Below, piece after piece: positions 51,434 to 59,761 of a stretch of DNA of 64,000 nt. A program made the translations under genes and the position numbers. Positions within the stretch are counted from its first letter, which is position 1. Every line of letters starts with the position of its first letter. The stretch comes from Fidelibacterota bacterium UBA6531 (GTDB lineage: Bacteria; Fidelibacterota; Marinisomatia; Marinisomatales; TCS55), in contig DJKX01000051.1 of assembly GCA_002436185.1 (NCBI GenBank), positions 1 through 64,000 of the forward strand. Reading direction: 5' to 3'. Below the pieces are notes generated by a model that made no database searches, was not told the DNA's origin, and worked only from the letters and a program-made list of their open reading frames with translations.

Positions 51434-53035
51434 ATGACAAGTAAAACTAAAAAGTCTTTCAAAGACCTCGGGCTTTCAAATGACATTATAGAGGCAATCA
51501 ATAATAAAGGGTTTGAAGAACCAACCGAAATTCAGTTTATGACGATTCCGGTAATGTTGAAAAATGATAAGAATATCATTGCACAGGCACAAACTGGTAC
51601 AGGGAAAACAGCTGCATTCGGACTTCCGCTTATCGATATGATCAATGCGGAGACCAAAAGTGTACAAGCTTTAATCTTGGTCCCAACTCGAGAATTAGCT
51701 ATTCAAGTATCAGAAGAAATAAACTCTCTAAAGGGAAATAAGGGTATTAAAACAGTTCCTATTTATGGAGGACAATCCATCGATCAACAGCTTCGCAGAT
51801 TAAAAAAAGGTGTACATATTGTAGTGGGATCTCCGGGTAGAGTCATAGATCATCTTAAAAGAAAATCACTAAAACTTGGTGAAATTGACCATTTGATTTT
51901 AGATGAAGCGGATGAAATGCTGAATATGGGTTTTATCGACGATATGGAAGAAATATTCAAGTATACTAATCCAGATAAAAAAACGTTATTATTCTCTGCG
52001 ACGATGCCAAGAAAAATCCAAGAACTTGCTCACAGATACATGGAAGGGTATGAGCTAATTAAAGCTCATAAAAAACAACTGACAACTAATCTGACAGAGC
52101 AGATTTATTTTGAAGTAAAAGCATCGGATAAATTCGAAGCACTTTGTAGAATCATTGACATTGAAGATAATTTTTATGGTCTAGTATTTTGTAGAACAAA
52201 AAAGGATGTTGATTCTGTTTTATCACACCTCATAAATAGAGGATATGGAGCAGAAGCGATTCACGGCGATATTACTCAAAGTCAACGTGAACGAACTTTG
52301 GATAATTTCAGGAAACAAAAAATCAATACACTTATAGCAACAGATGTAGCAGCGAGAGGAATCGATGTTAATAACCTTACACATGTAATCAATTATTCAC
52401 TCCCAGGTGATTCAGAGGCCTATGTTCATCGTATCGGCCGAACAGGTCGAGCGGGAAATGAAGGAACTGCAATTACGTTTATTACTCCAAGCGAATATAA
52501 GAGATTAATGTTTATTCAGCGGAAAGCAAAAACAGATATAAAAAGATCAACTGTACCAAAAGTGGAAGATATTATTAAAGCAAAGAAAATAAAAATTGAT
52601 GATGATATTCTATCTATGATGGGTAAAAATGTTAATTCAGATTATTATAATTGGGCCAAAAAGCTACAAGAGAATAACCATCCAACTGAAATATTAGCTG
52701 CTATTTTGAACTATTGTTTTGAAGGCGATTTGAATCCTAAAAACTATGGTGAATTGAACGAATCGATTAAAAAAAGAAAATCTGTGGATATGGAAGGGAA
52801 AACCAGATTATTTGTTGCTATTGGTAAGAAAGATAGAATTAACCCAAAAAAATTAGTAAATCTCATATCAAAAAAAGTATCGATTCGTCCAAAAGAAATA
52901 AATGATGTACAGGTATTAGACAATTTTTCCTTTGTAACAGTCCCCTTTGGAAAAGCAGAAGAAATAATTAGGAGTTTTAAAAAAAGAGGTAATAAACAGT
53001 TGATCTCCCATGTTAAAAAATCAAAAAAAAGATAA
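51434..53035 (+). CDS. deaD: DEAD-box RNA helicase with C-terminal DbpA RNA-binding domain (DeaD/CsdA-like)
   Basis: This 533-residue ATP-dependent RNA helicase has all core motifs: Q motif GFEEPTEIQ, motif I AQTGTGKT, Ia PTRELA, Ib SPGRVID, II DEAD (LDEADEML), III SAT, then VFCRTKK, V ATDVAARGID and VI HRIGRTGRAG. The tail contains a helical region and an RRM-like DbpA domain (about 455-528; TRLFVAIGKKDRINPKKLV), which binds structured RNA such as 23S rRNA. The role is ribosome assembly and RNA decay, especially in the cold. It is an ordinary housekeeping gene that interrupts the murein island. Confidence 0.94.
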   Translation: MTSKTKKSFKDLGLSNDIIEAINNKGFEEPTEIQFMTIPVMLKNDKNIIAQAQTGTGKTAAFGLPLIDMINAETKSVQALILVPTRELAIQVSEEINSLKGNKGIKTVPIYGGQSIDQQLRRLKKGVHIVVGSPGRVIDHLKRKSLKLGEIDHLILDEADEMLNMGFIDDMEEIFKYTNPDKKTLLFSATMPRKIQELAHRYMEGYELIKAHKKQLTTNLTEQIYFEVKASDKFEALCRIIDIEDNFYGLVFCRTKKDVDSVLSHLINRGYGAEAIHGDITQSQRERTLDNFRKQKINTLIATDVAARGIDVNNLTHVINYSLPGDSEAYVHRIGRTGRAGNEGTAITFITPSEYKRLMFIQRKAKTDIKRSTVPKVEDIIKAKKIKIDDDILSMMGKNVNSDYYNWAKKLQENNHPTEILAAILNYCFEGDLNPKNYGELNESIKKRKSVDMEGKTRLFVAIGKKDRINPKKLVNLISKKVSIRPKEINDVQVLDNFSFVTVPFGKAEEIIRSFKKRGNKQLISHVKKSKKR

Positions 53036-53055
53036 AAAAGCTATTATATGTAAGG

Positions 53056-53083
53056 TATCCTTTATAGGATAAATGGTTTTTTC
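53056..53083 (+). terminator. Weak terminator after deaD
   Basis: A 6-bp stem (53056-53061 with 53066-53071) with a TTAT loop is followed by a T run near 53077-53082, 21 nt after the deaD stop. The stem is short, so strength is doubtful. Confidence 0.35.
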
Positions 53084-53124
53084 TTATATAAAATTATGTT
53101 TTTGTATTTCACTCACCTAATTAA

Positions 53125-54327
53125 TTAATCGTATAAATAATATTTCTTTGCCAGTTGCTTAAAACCATCATCTCTTGAATCATATTCAAGTAATGAGTCA
53201 ATTCCCCATAATTTGTAAATAAAGTCATTCCATTCAAATTCTTCTGGATATAATTTTTTTATAGTTCGAATAAGTTGAACCCCTGTTTGAACAGGACGAT
53301 ATTTTAATTTGTCTGTAATAATGACATGTACACCAAAACACTCTTTATTTTTATACTTTGGGTTTTCTGACCTTCCTGGAATGGAAACAGGTGTGAATGA
53401 AATTGGTTCAAAAGAAACGCCCTGTAAATGTTTTTGTTTTAAAAATAAAACCAGTTCTTCAGAATTTATCCACGGAGTTCCAATATATTTAAAGGGATGA
53501 TCAGTTCCGCGACCTTCACTGACATTGGTACCTTCAACCAGGCATAATCCAGAGTACCGAATAGCCGTTTCCAGATCAGGGATATTTGGAGAAGGAGGGA
53601 TCCATCTCAACCCAGTCTCATCAAAATACATTTCCCGTCGCCAGTTTTCCATTTCAATAACTGTAATTTCAGGTATCGTGTTGATCCATTTTTCGCTTAC
53701 TATCATTTTTGCCAATTCACCAACCGTTAATCCATAACGAATCGGAATTGGATACATACCAACGAATGATTTATAATTTATATCTAAAACAGGACCTTCT
53801 ATTGTAATACCATTAAGTGGATTTGGTCGGTCCAGAACTATGATAGGAAGGTCTGCTTCTGCTGCAGTTTCCATTACCAGACCAAGTGTGGAGATATATG
53901 TATAAAATCGTGCACCCACATCCTGTATATCGTAAATAATCACATCCAAACCTTCAAACATATCAGGAGTTGGTTTATCTGTTTTTCCGTATAAACTGTA
54001 AATCACAGGAAGACCATCTTGTTCCTGGTCATCCACTATTTGACCTCTTGAAACATTGCCATAGAATCCATGCTCAGGTGCAAAGATCGCCTTTAGATCT
54101 ACATCAGATAGTTTCATTAATATTTCAAAATTGGGTTTGCCGCTACGATCTACTCCTGTGTGATTTGTGACTAATCCGATTTTTTTACCTTTTATGATCT
54201 CCAGTTTTTCATTTATCAATACATCTAATCCCGTTTGAACCTGGTGCTCATATTTTTCCATTTCCATTTGGTGGATGGACTGGCCAAAAATGATCGATAT
54301 TATAATAAAAGGTAGTAGGTATCTCAT
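53125..54327 (-). CDS. namZ: Exo-beta-N-acetylmuramidase NamZ (DUF1343, GH171)
   Basis: This 400-residue DUF1343 protein carries the family motifs IGLVTNHTGVDRSG, FAPEHGFYGN, YDIQDVGARFYTY, LDRPNPLNG and WIPPSPNIP. The founding member, NamZ (YbbC) of Bacillus subtilis, releases MurNAc from the non-reducing end of peptidoglycan. A signal peptide (1-15, FG-QS) places it outside the cytoplasm. Directly after it comes SIHQMEMEKY (17-26), a motif shared with the GH18 protein encoded upstream. The start overlaps that gene by ATGA. It complements the GH3-AmiE fusion, which removes GlcNAc, allowing alternate stepwise digestion of glycan. Confidence 0.92.
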   Translation of the reverse strand: MRYLLPFIIISIIFGQSIHQMEMEKYEHQVQTGLDVLINEKLEIIKGKKIGLVTNHTGVDRSGKPNFEILMKLSDVDLKAIFAPEHGFYGNVSRGQIVDDQEQDGLPVIYSLYGKTDKPTPDMFEGLDVIIYDIQDVGARFYTYISTLGLVMETAAEADLPIIVLDRPNPLNGITIEGPVLDINYKSFVGMYPIPIRYGLTVGELAKMIVSEKWINTIPEITVIEMENWRREMYFDETGLRWIPPSPNIPDLETAIRYSGLCLVEGTNVSEGRGTDHPFKYIGTPWINSEELVLFLKQKHLQGVSFEPISFTPVSIPGRSENPKYKNKECFGVHVIITDKLKYRPVQTGVQLIRTIKKLYPEEFEWNDFIYKLWGIDSLLEYDSRDDGFKQLAKKYYLYD

Positions 54328-55778
54328 TTTATAAGCGTCATTTTTTGGATATGACTTTTTGATCCATTTGATAATGAAACAAAATAAATGCCGGAAGCAT
54401 ATTCAGCTGCATCCCATTGAACTTCATAATTTCCTACATCATATTGATTTGATTCTATCAAACGCCCATGGATATCCAATATTTGCAATATTGAATTTGG
54501 TTTAATGACCTTAAATCGAATCGTAGTAGTAGCATTAAAAGGATTCGGATATGGTGTTAGCAATTGAAAAGTTGATGGCTGGTTATTTTCATCTTCAAGA
54601 TCACTGGTAGATGTAAACTTCTCATCAATGGCATTCCATAATTCTGTATTATCACCATCATATCCTAATGCCCAAATGCCAATTCCCTGGAGGTCATATT
54701 GATTCACCAAGTTATATTTCAATGACAAGGACAAACTGTCATCGTACCAGCATTGGTGCCAGCCAGAACTTTGATATCTATACCAAGGTGATTGTGAATC
54801 ATTGTCGCGTAGTTTACCATACGTTTGAGCCAGAGGTTCTGCCACAGAATAGGTTTTGGACGTAGCACTGCCAGTGGTGTTTGCTCCCGCTGAACTGGAT
54901 TCAGCTGGCCAGTCATATCCATAATAGGGACAGCCCAGGATTAATTTGTCGTTCAAACCTCCCGACCAGGTCATATAGTCATTCACTGTCCAAGTAACAT
55001 TATAAGTTCCCCATCCAGTTAATGGGGAAACCGGTCCTGTCGTCGGCCCGTTGCTCCAGTGATAATCGTAAGCCATGATCATTAACCCGTCACTGTTAAT
55101 GGCTAATTGGTCATAATCCCAGGCACCGGACCAATCCACAGCTGGTGTTGCAAGTGTTACTTGCGAGCCGGGGATAGCACTGTCGAAAGCTGTTTTCAAA
55201 TCAGTGATGAATTGCACCATATTCTCTTTTTGAGAAGATGGAAGACCTTCAAAATCGATGTTGACACCATCTCCACCGGCAGACGAAACACTATTGACCA
55301 ATGTTGTAATAAGATTTTGGCGATAATTGGCATTACTCAAAAGTGAGGAAATAGCATTGCTGTTAAATAAGGTTACTGTTAAGACCACTTCAACTCCGGC
55401 GCTGTGCGCAGTACTAATTAAATTGTTTGGGGGCCAGCTATGCCAGTCATCAATTCCTCCTGTAGAATTGGTTTCAGCGCCAAAGTATGCTATTGTTGAA
55501 AGTAAACTATAATCCAAATCCAGCCATGCAGAACCCATCCAGTAGGGATAGTAGCCAAATACAGCTCTATCTAATGTTTCATTCGTTACGGTGGATCGGG
55601 GCAATGAGGTCTGATTATCATTATAAGATGAAGAATTAAATGATTTATAATATTCCATTTCAACTTGATGAATGCTTTTATGGTCCTGACCCTTAAGCAT
55701 TATCAAAAGAGCTAGTAAAACACTAAATTTTTTCACAATAAAAGTTACATTGTGTTTAAGCAAGGTAATAGGGTTCAT
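54324..55778 (-). CDS. Secreted GH18 glycosidase with T9SS sorting domain
   Basis: This 484-residue protein has an N-terminal hydrophobic signal (about 12-30), the motif SIHQVEMEYY (35-44), a GH18 catalytic barrel (about 70-385) and a T9SS C-terminal domain (about 400-484; YPNPFNATTTIRF, LQILDIHGRLI, GIYFVSL). The GH18 active site DGVNIDFEG retains the D-x-D-x-E pattern with the acid Glu. GH18 enzymes cut beta-1,4 GlcNAc linkages in chitin or peptidoglycan; YaaH/YdhD-like members act on cortex or murein. Operon partnership with namZ favours murein or GlcNAc polymer as substrate. The start codon is the first ATG; a later Met would shorten the signal. Confidence 0.88.
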   Translation of the reverse strand: MNPITLLKHNVTFIVKKFSVLLALLIMLKGQDHKSIHQVEMEYYKSFNSSSYNDNQTSLPRSTVTNETLDRAVFGYYPYWMGSAWLDLDYSLLSTIAYFGAETNSTGGIDDWHSWPPNNLISTAHSAGVEVVLTVTLFNSNAISSLLSNANYRQNLITTLVNSVSSAGGDGVNIDFEGLPSSQKENMVQFITDLKTAFDSAIPGSQVTLATPAVDWSGAWDYDQLAINSDGLMIMAYDYHWSNGPTTGPVSPLTGWGTYNVTWTVNDYMTWSGGLNDKLILGCPYYGYDWPAESSSAGANTTGSATSKTYSVAEPLAQTYGKLRDNDSQSPWYRYQSSGWHQCWYDDSLSLSLKYNLVNQYDLQGIGIWALGYDGDNTELWNAIDEKFTSTSDLEDENNQPSTFQLLTPYPNPFNATTTIRFKVIKPNSILQILDIHGRLIESNQYDVGNYEVQWDAAEYASGIYFVSLSNGSKSHIQKMTLIK

Positions 55779-55828
55779 ACGTATATTTATTCTCTGATTA
55801 TTAACAGTTTAATAAAAATTTCAATACT
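55779..55828. promoter_or_regulatory. Divergent promoter gap between GH18/namZ and the M20 peptidase
   Basis: Fifty AT-rich bases between divergent start codons. Both transcripts must begin here; no clear box is assigned. Confidence 0.35.
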
Positions 55829-57238
55829 ATGAATACTGAAAAATTAACTCAAGAAATTAACACATTTTGGGATAATCATATTCTTCCCACTATTAGTGAA
55901 TATATAAAATATCCCAATAAATCACCTGCATTCGATCCTGATTGGAAAGTCAATGGTTTTATGGAAAAAGTAGTGGATCTAGCCAGTGTTTGGGTAAATG
56001 AGCATAAACCAGACAATAGTACTTTACATGTTTATAGGGAAGAGGATAGAACGCCTATTTTAATCCTCGATGTCCCCGGTAATTCAGAAGGTACAATCCT
56101 TATGTATGGCCATTTGGACAAACAACCAGAAATGGAAGGCTGGACAGAGGGTCTGGAGCCTTGGAAACCTGTTTTGAAAGATGATAAACTATATGGACGC
56201 GGCGGAGCCGATGATGGCTATGCTCTTTTTGCTTCGGTGTGTACAATTAATGCACTCAAGCACCAAGGTATATCATTACCAAGAATTGTCGTTTTAATAG
56301 AATGTTCTGAAGAAAGTGGTTCTCCGGATTTACCATTTTATATGGATCATTGCGCAGATGTAATTGGTTCTCCGGACTTGGTAATCTGCTTGGATTCTGG
56401 TGCTGGAAATTATGAACAATTCTGGACAACAACATCTTTACGCGGTTTAATCGGTTGTACGTTACGCGTTGATATTTTAACAGAAGGAATCCACTCTGGA
56501 GGAGGCAGCGGTATTGCGTCATCATCTTTCCGAATTATAAGGCAACTCTTATCACGGTTAGAAGATGAAAAAAGCGGACAAATCATTGTCGAAGATTTAA
56601 GAGTGAACATTCCAGATAAAAGAATAAAGGAAGTCCAAGCCATGGTGGATGTTCTGGGTGATGAAGTTTTCAAAACACTTCCGTGGACAGAAAATGCTAT
56701 CCCTATTACGGATGATAAAGTGGAAATGGTTTTAAACAATACATGGAGATCTATGCTTTCAGTTGTTGGTGCTGACGGTCTTCCGGCTGTAAAGGATGGA
56801 GGGAATGTTTTACGTCCATACACAACTGTAAAGCTGTCGTTAAGAATTCCTCCAACTCTTGAAGCAATTTCTGCACAAAAAATTGTTAATGAATTATTAA
56901 TAAATAATCCACCTTATGGTGCCGCGATTTCAGTGGAATTTGAAGAACCTGCCACAGGTTGGGAAGCACCGCCATTAACTAAATGGCTCGAAGATGCAAT
57001 TCACCAAGCATCACTTGCTGTATTTAATAAACCAGCCCTAGCCATGGGTGAAGGTGGTACTATTCCTTTTATGTCCATGCTTGGTGAAAAATTCCCGGCA
57101 GCTCAATTCGTCATTACCGGTGTGCTGGGTCCTCAGTCCAATGCCCATGGACCGAATGAATTTTTACATATTCCTTACGCGAAAAAACTAACAGCTTGCG
57201 TGGGTTTGATCATTGAATCATTTAAGAAAGATATATAA
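55829..57238 (+). CDS. M20 family metallodipeptidase (CNDP/PepV-like)
   Basis: This 469-residue cytoplasmic zinc dipeptidase shows the first metal motif YGHLDKQPE, the bridging/catalytic region GRGGADDG, the general-base pair ECSEESGS and a final metal His in NAHGPNEFLHIP. A dimerisation lid domain lies between (about 205-320, with GIHSGGGSG). CNDP-type enzymes hydrolyse dipeptides. Beside amidases that free murein peptides, it may complete their breakdown, though it could equally serve general peptide use. It ends exactly one base before the ATG of the beta-helix protein gene. Confidence 0.9.
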   Translation: MNTEKLTQEINTFWDNHILPTISEYIKYPNKSPAFDPDWKVNGFMEKVVDLASVWVNEHKPDNSTLHVYREEDRTPILILDVPGNSEGTILMYGHLDKQPEMEGWTEGLEPWKPVLKDDKLYGRGGADDGYALFASVCTINALKHQGISLPRIVVLIECSEESGSPDLPFYMDHCADVIGSPDLVICLDSGAGNYEQFWTTTSLRGLIGCTLRVDILTEGIHSGGGSGIASSSFRIIRQLLSRLEDEKSGQIIVEDLRVNIPDKRIKEVQAMVDVLGDEVFKTLPWTENAIPITDDKVEMVLNNTWRSMLSVVGADGLPAVKDGGNVLRPYTTVKLSLRIPPTLEAISAQKIVNELLINNPPYGAAISVEFEEPATGWEAPPLTKWLEDAIHQASLAVFNKPALAMGEGGTIPFMSMLGEKFPAAQFVITGVLGPQSNAHGPNEFLHIPYAKKLTACVGLIIESFKKDI

Positions 57239-59761
57239 ATGAGCAAACGAGTATTCACTTTTTTGACTTTAGTTTCATTATCCTTTGCCGAAATCATTTA
57301 TGTTCCTGATTCTGCTGCTACGATTCAAGATGGTATTGACTCAGCTATGTCAGGCGATACTGTATTGGTTATGGCAGGAACATATGTTGAGAATATCAAT
57401 TTTGAGGGTAAGAATATTCTGGTTTCATCACTTTTTATCATCAATAATGATTCAAGTTTTATAGAATTGACAATTATCGATGGTGATGAAATCACCAGTG
57501 TAGTCATTTTTAATTCAAATGAAGACTCTACGTCTATTCTAAATGGGTTTACGTTGCGGGGCGGGTTAGGTAATTTTGCTGATCCGGATGGCGATGGTGA
57601 TAGTTATACTTATGGCGGCGGAGTGTATTGCGAATTTTCAAGCCCAACACTATCTAACTTGATCATAAAGGAAAATGCGTCACCTGATGGCGGCGGTGGC
57701 GGTATTTTTTGTTATGAAGCTGATCCGCACATTTCAAACTCGACCATTCTTAATAACTCTTCCAATTCTGTTGGCGGTGGCCTTTATTGCAAGGCAGGTT
57801 CAAACCCAATATTGAATAATGTAATTTTTGATGGTAATTGGTCAAACCACGGGGGCGGAGCTTACTTGAGAGATAATTCAATTGGTGAATTTCAAAATTG
57901 TGTATTCAAAAATAATTTTACCGATGGCACTGGTGGTGCTATCACGTTGAAAAATGATGCCAATATTGTTCTTAATGGCGTATTAATTACAGAAAATATC
58001 AGTGATTATTATGGTGGTGGCCTTTATTGTAATAATGCTAATCCCGAGCTTAACAATGTAACTATAACCATGAATGAATCAGATAATGGCGGCGGTATCT
58101 ATTGTCGCAATGGGTCAGCGCCATCTTTACTAAACACTATTGTGTGGTATAACATTGGTGCAGAGATCTATTTCCGCGGAAATGAAGATGAAAATGCCAT
58201 GACTATTTCTTATTCTAACATTCAAGCTGGAATAGCTGGCGTAACTACAAATGATAACGCCGATGTCGACTGGCTCGAAGGTAATATTGAGGATGATCCA
58301 TTATTTTGTAGTGTAAATGATGGTGATTTTACATTAGTTGAAAATTCACCCTGTGTGACAGCAGGACTAGATAGTACACATATGGGAGCATTTGGAATTG
58401 GTTGCCCACCTATAAATCTAGGGCCAGTTTGGTACGTAGCAAACGATGGTGATGATTTAAGTGATGGCAGTCTAGAAACACCTTACGCAACCATTGCCAG
58501 GGCACTTGAACAAGTAGTTGATGGTGATACTATCATTCTTTTTCCTGGTGAATATGATATTACAATAGATTTTGACGGTAAAGGGATCGTGATTGGATCG
58601 TTTTATTTAACTACACATGATTCATCGTATATAAATGAAACGATCTTAAAGAATTTCAGTCCGGGAAGTATTGTAACGTTTAACAGCGGTGAAGATTCAA
58701 CCAGTGTTTTAAAAGGTCTGACCCTGCAGGAGGGAACAGCATCTCACGGAGGTGGAATACATATTACAGGATCTTCACCGAAGATTGAGCATTTGGTAAT
58801 ACTGAATAATACTGCAGACTATGGTGGCGGTATATATATCAATGGAGGTGCACCCCATTTAGATAATATAACTTTGCATGGCAACAGTGCAAATTATGGG
58901 GGCGCAATATTTGTCGGAGGAAGTACCAGTGATATAGAGAATTTAAATATTTCAGGAAATATGGCTTATTACGGTGCTGGGATCTATATCCATGAAAGTT
59001 ATATGCACCTTGAATATCTACTGATTGCCAATAATGAGAGTTTTTCAGAAGGTGGAGCTGTATATAGTTTTGAATCAAATACAGTATTAGATCATGTTAC
59101 GATAGTCGACAATTTTTCTTTTAATGGCGGTGGAGCAATTTTTGCTTTTAGTAATTCAACTTTGCAGGTTCAAAATTCAATCTTATGGAACAATTCTCCC
59201 CAAGAAGTAATGTTTTCTCCATGGGAAACTGTCAATAATATAGCAATAGAGCACTCGAATGTTATGGCTGGTGAAGAAGGCATTTTAACAAATAATAATG
59301 GAAATGTTGATTGGAATACAACTTCTTTTGACATGGATCCCTTATTCTGTCAACCAGACAGTGGAAATTATTTTCTAGCGTTGAATTCACCATGCCGTAA
59401 TGCAGGTAATGATACTCTGAACATGGGTGCTTTTGAGGTTGGTTGTGATGAAATACTAACCAATATCCCAGAGATAGTCCCAGGTGAGGTATCACTACAG
59501 AACGGCTATCCCAATCCTTTTAATGCCCGCACAGTCATACCTTATCAATTATTGAATTCTGGAAATGTAACCATTGAAATAATTGATATTACAGGAGGAC
59601 ATGTGAAAACACTAAAGCAGGAAGTACATGCACCAGGAAACTATAGTGTAATATGGAATGGAACTGATGATAAAGGAAGAAATGTTGCCACTGGAACCTA
59701 CTTTTGCAGAATGAAAACAGAAGGCTATATCAACTCAAAAAAATTCTTACTCTTACGTTAA
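57239..59761 (+). CDS. Surface protein with two beta-helix modules and T9SS sorting domain
   Basis: This 840-residue secreted protein has a short signal (1-17, LSFAEIIY). Two right-handed parallel beta-helix modules follow (about 18-390 and 395-740), each starting with a GDTV/GDTI-L...G-Y strand (IQDGIDSAMSGDTVLVMAGTYVEN; VVDGDTIILFPGEYD), followed by an I-x-S-x-F...DSSxI pattern and many GGGxY/N turns. These DUF1565/pectate-lyase-like coils often bind or cut polysaccharide, but no catalytic set is evident. The end (about 755-840) is the sorting domain with YPNPFNARTVIPY and FLLLR. The gene directly follows the M20 peptidase and overlaps the protease gene by one base (TAATG). Confidence 0.85.
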   Translation: MSKRVFTFLTLVSLSFAEIIYVPDSAATIQDGIDSAMSGDTVLVMAGTYVENINFEGKNILVSSLFIINNDSSFIELTIIDGDEITSVVIFNSNEDSTSILNGFTLRGGLGNFADPDGDGDSYTYGGGVYCEFSSPTLSNLIIKENASPDGGGGGIFCYEADPHISNSTILNNSSNSVGGGLYCKAGSNPILNNVIFDGNWSNHGGGAYLRDNSIGEFQNCVFKNNFTDGTGGAITLKNDANIVLNGVLITENISDYYGGGLYCNNANPELNNVTITMNESDNGGGIYCRNGSAPSLLNTIVWYNIGAEIYFRGNEDENAMTISYSNIQAGIAGVTTNDNADVDWLEGNIEDDPLFCSVNDGDFTLVENSPCVTAGLDSTHMGAFGIGCPPINLGPVWYVANDGDDLSDGSLETPYATIARALEQVVDGDTIILFPGEYDITIDFDGKGIVIGSFYLTTHDSSYINETILKNFSPGSIVTFNSGEDSTSVLKGLTLQEGTASHGGGIHITGSSPKIEHLVILNNTADYGGGIYINGGAPHLDNITLHGNSANYGGAIFVGGSTSDIENLNISGNMAYYGAGIYIHESYMHLEYLLIANNESFSEGGAVYSFESNTVLDHVTIVDNFSFNGGGAIFAFSNSTLQVQNSILWNNSPQEVMFSPWETVNNIAIEHSNVMAGEEGILTNNNGNVDWNTTSFDMDPLFCQPDSGNYFLALNSPCRNAGNDTLNMGAFEVGCDEILTNIPEIVPGEVSLQNGYPNPFNARTVIPYQLLNSGNVTIEIIDITGGHVKTLKQEVHAPGNYSVIWNGTDDKGRNVATGTYFCRMKTEGYINSKKFLLLR

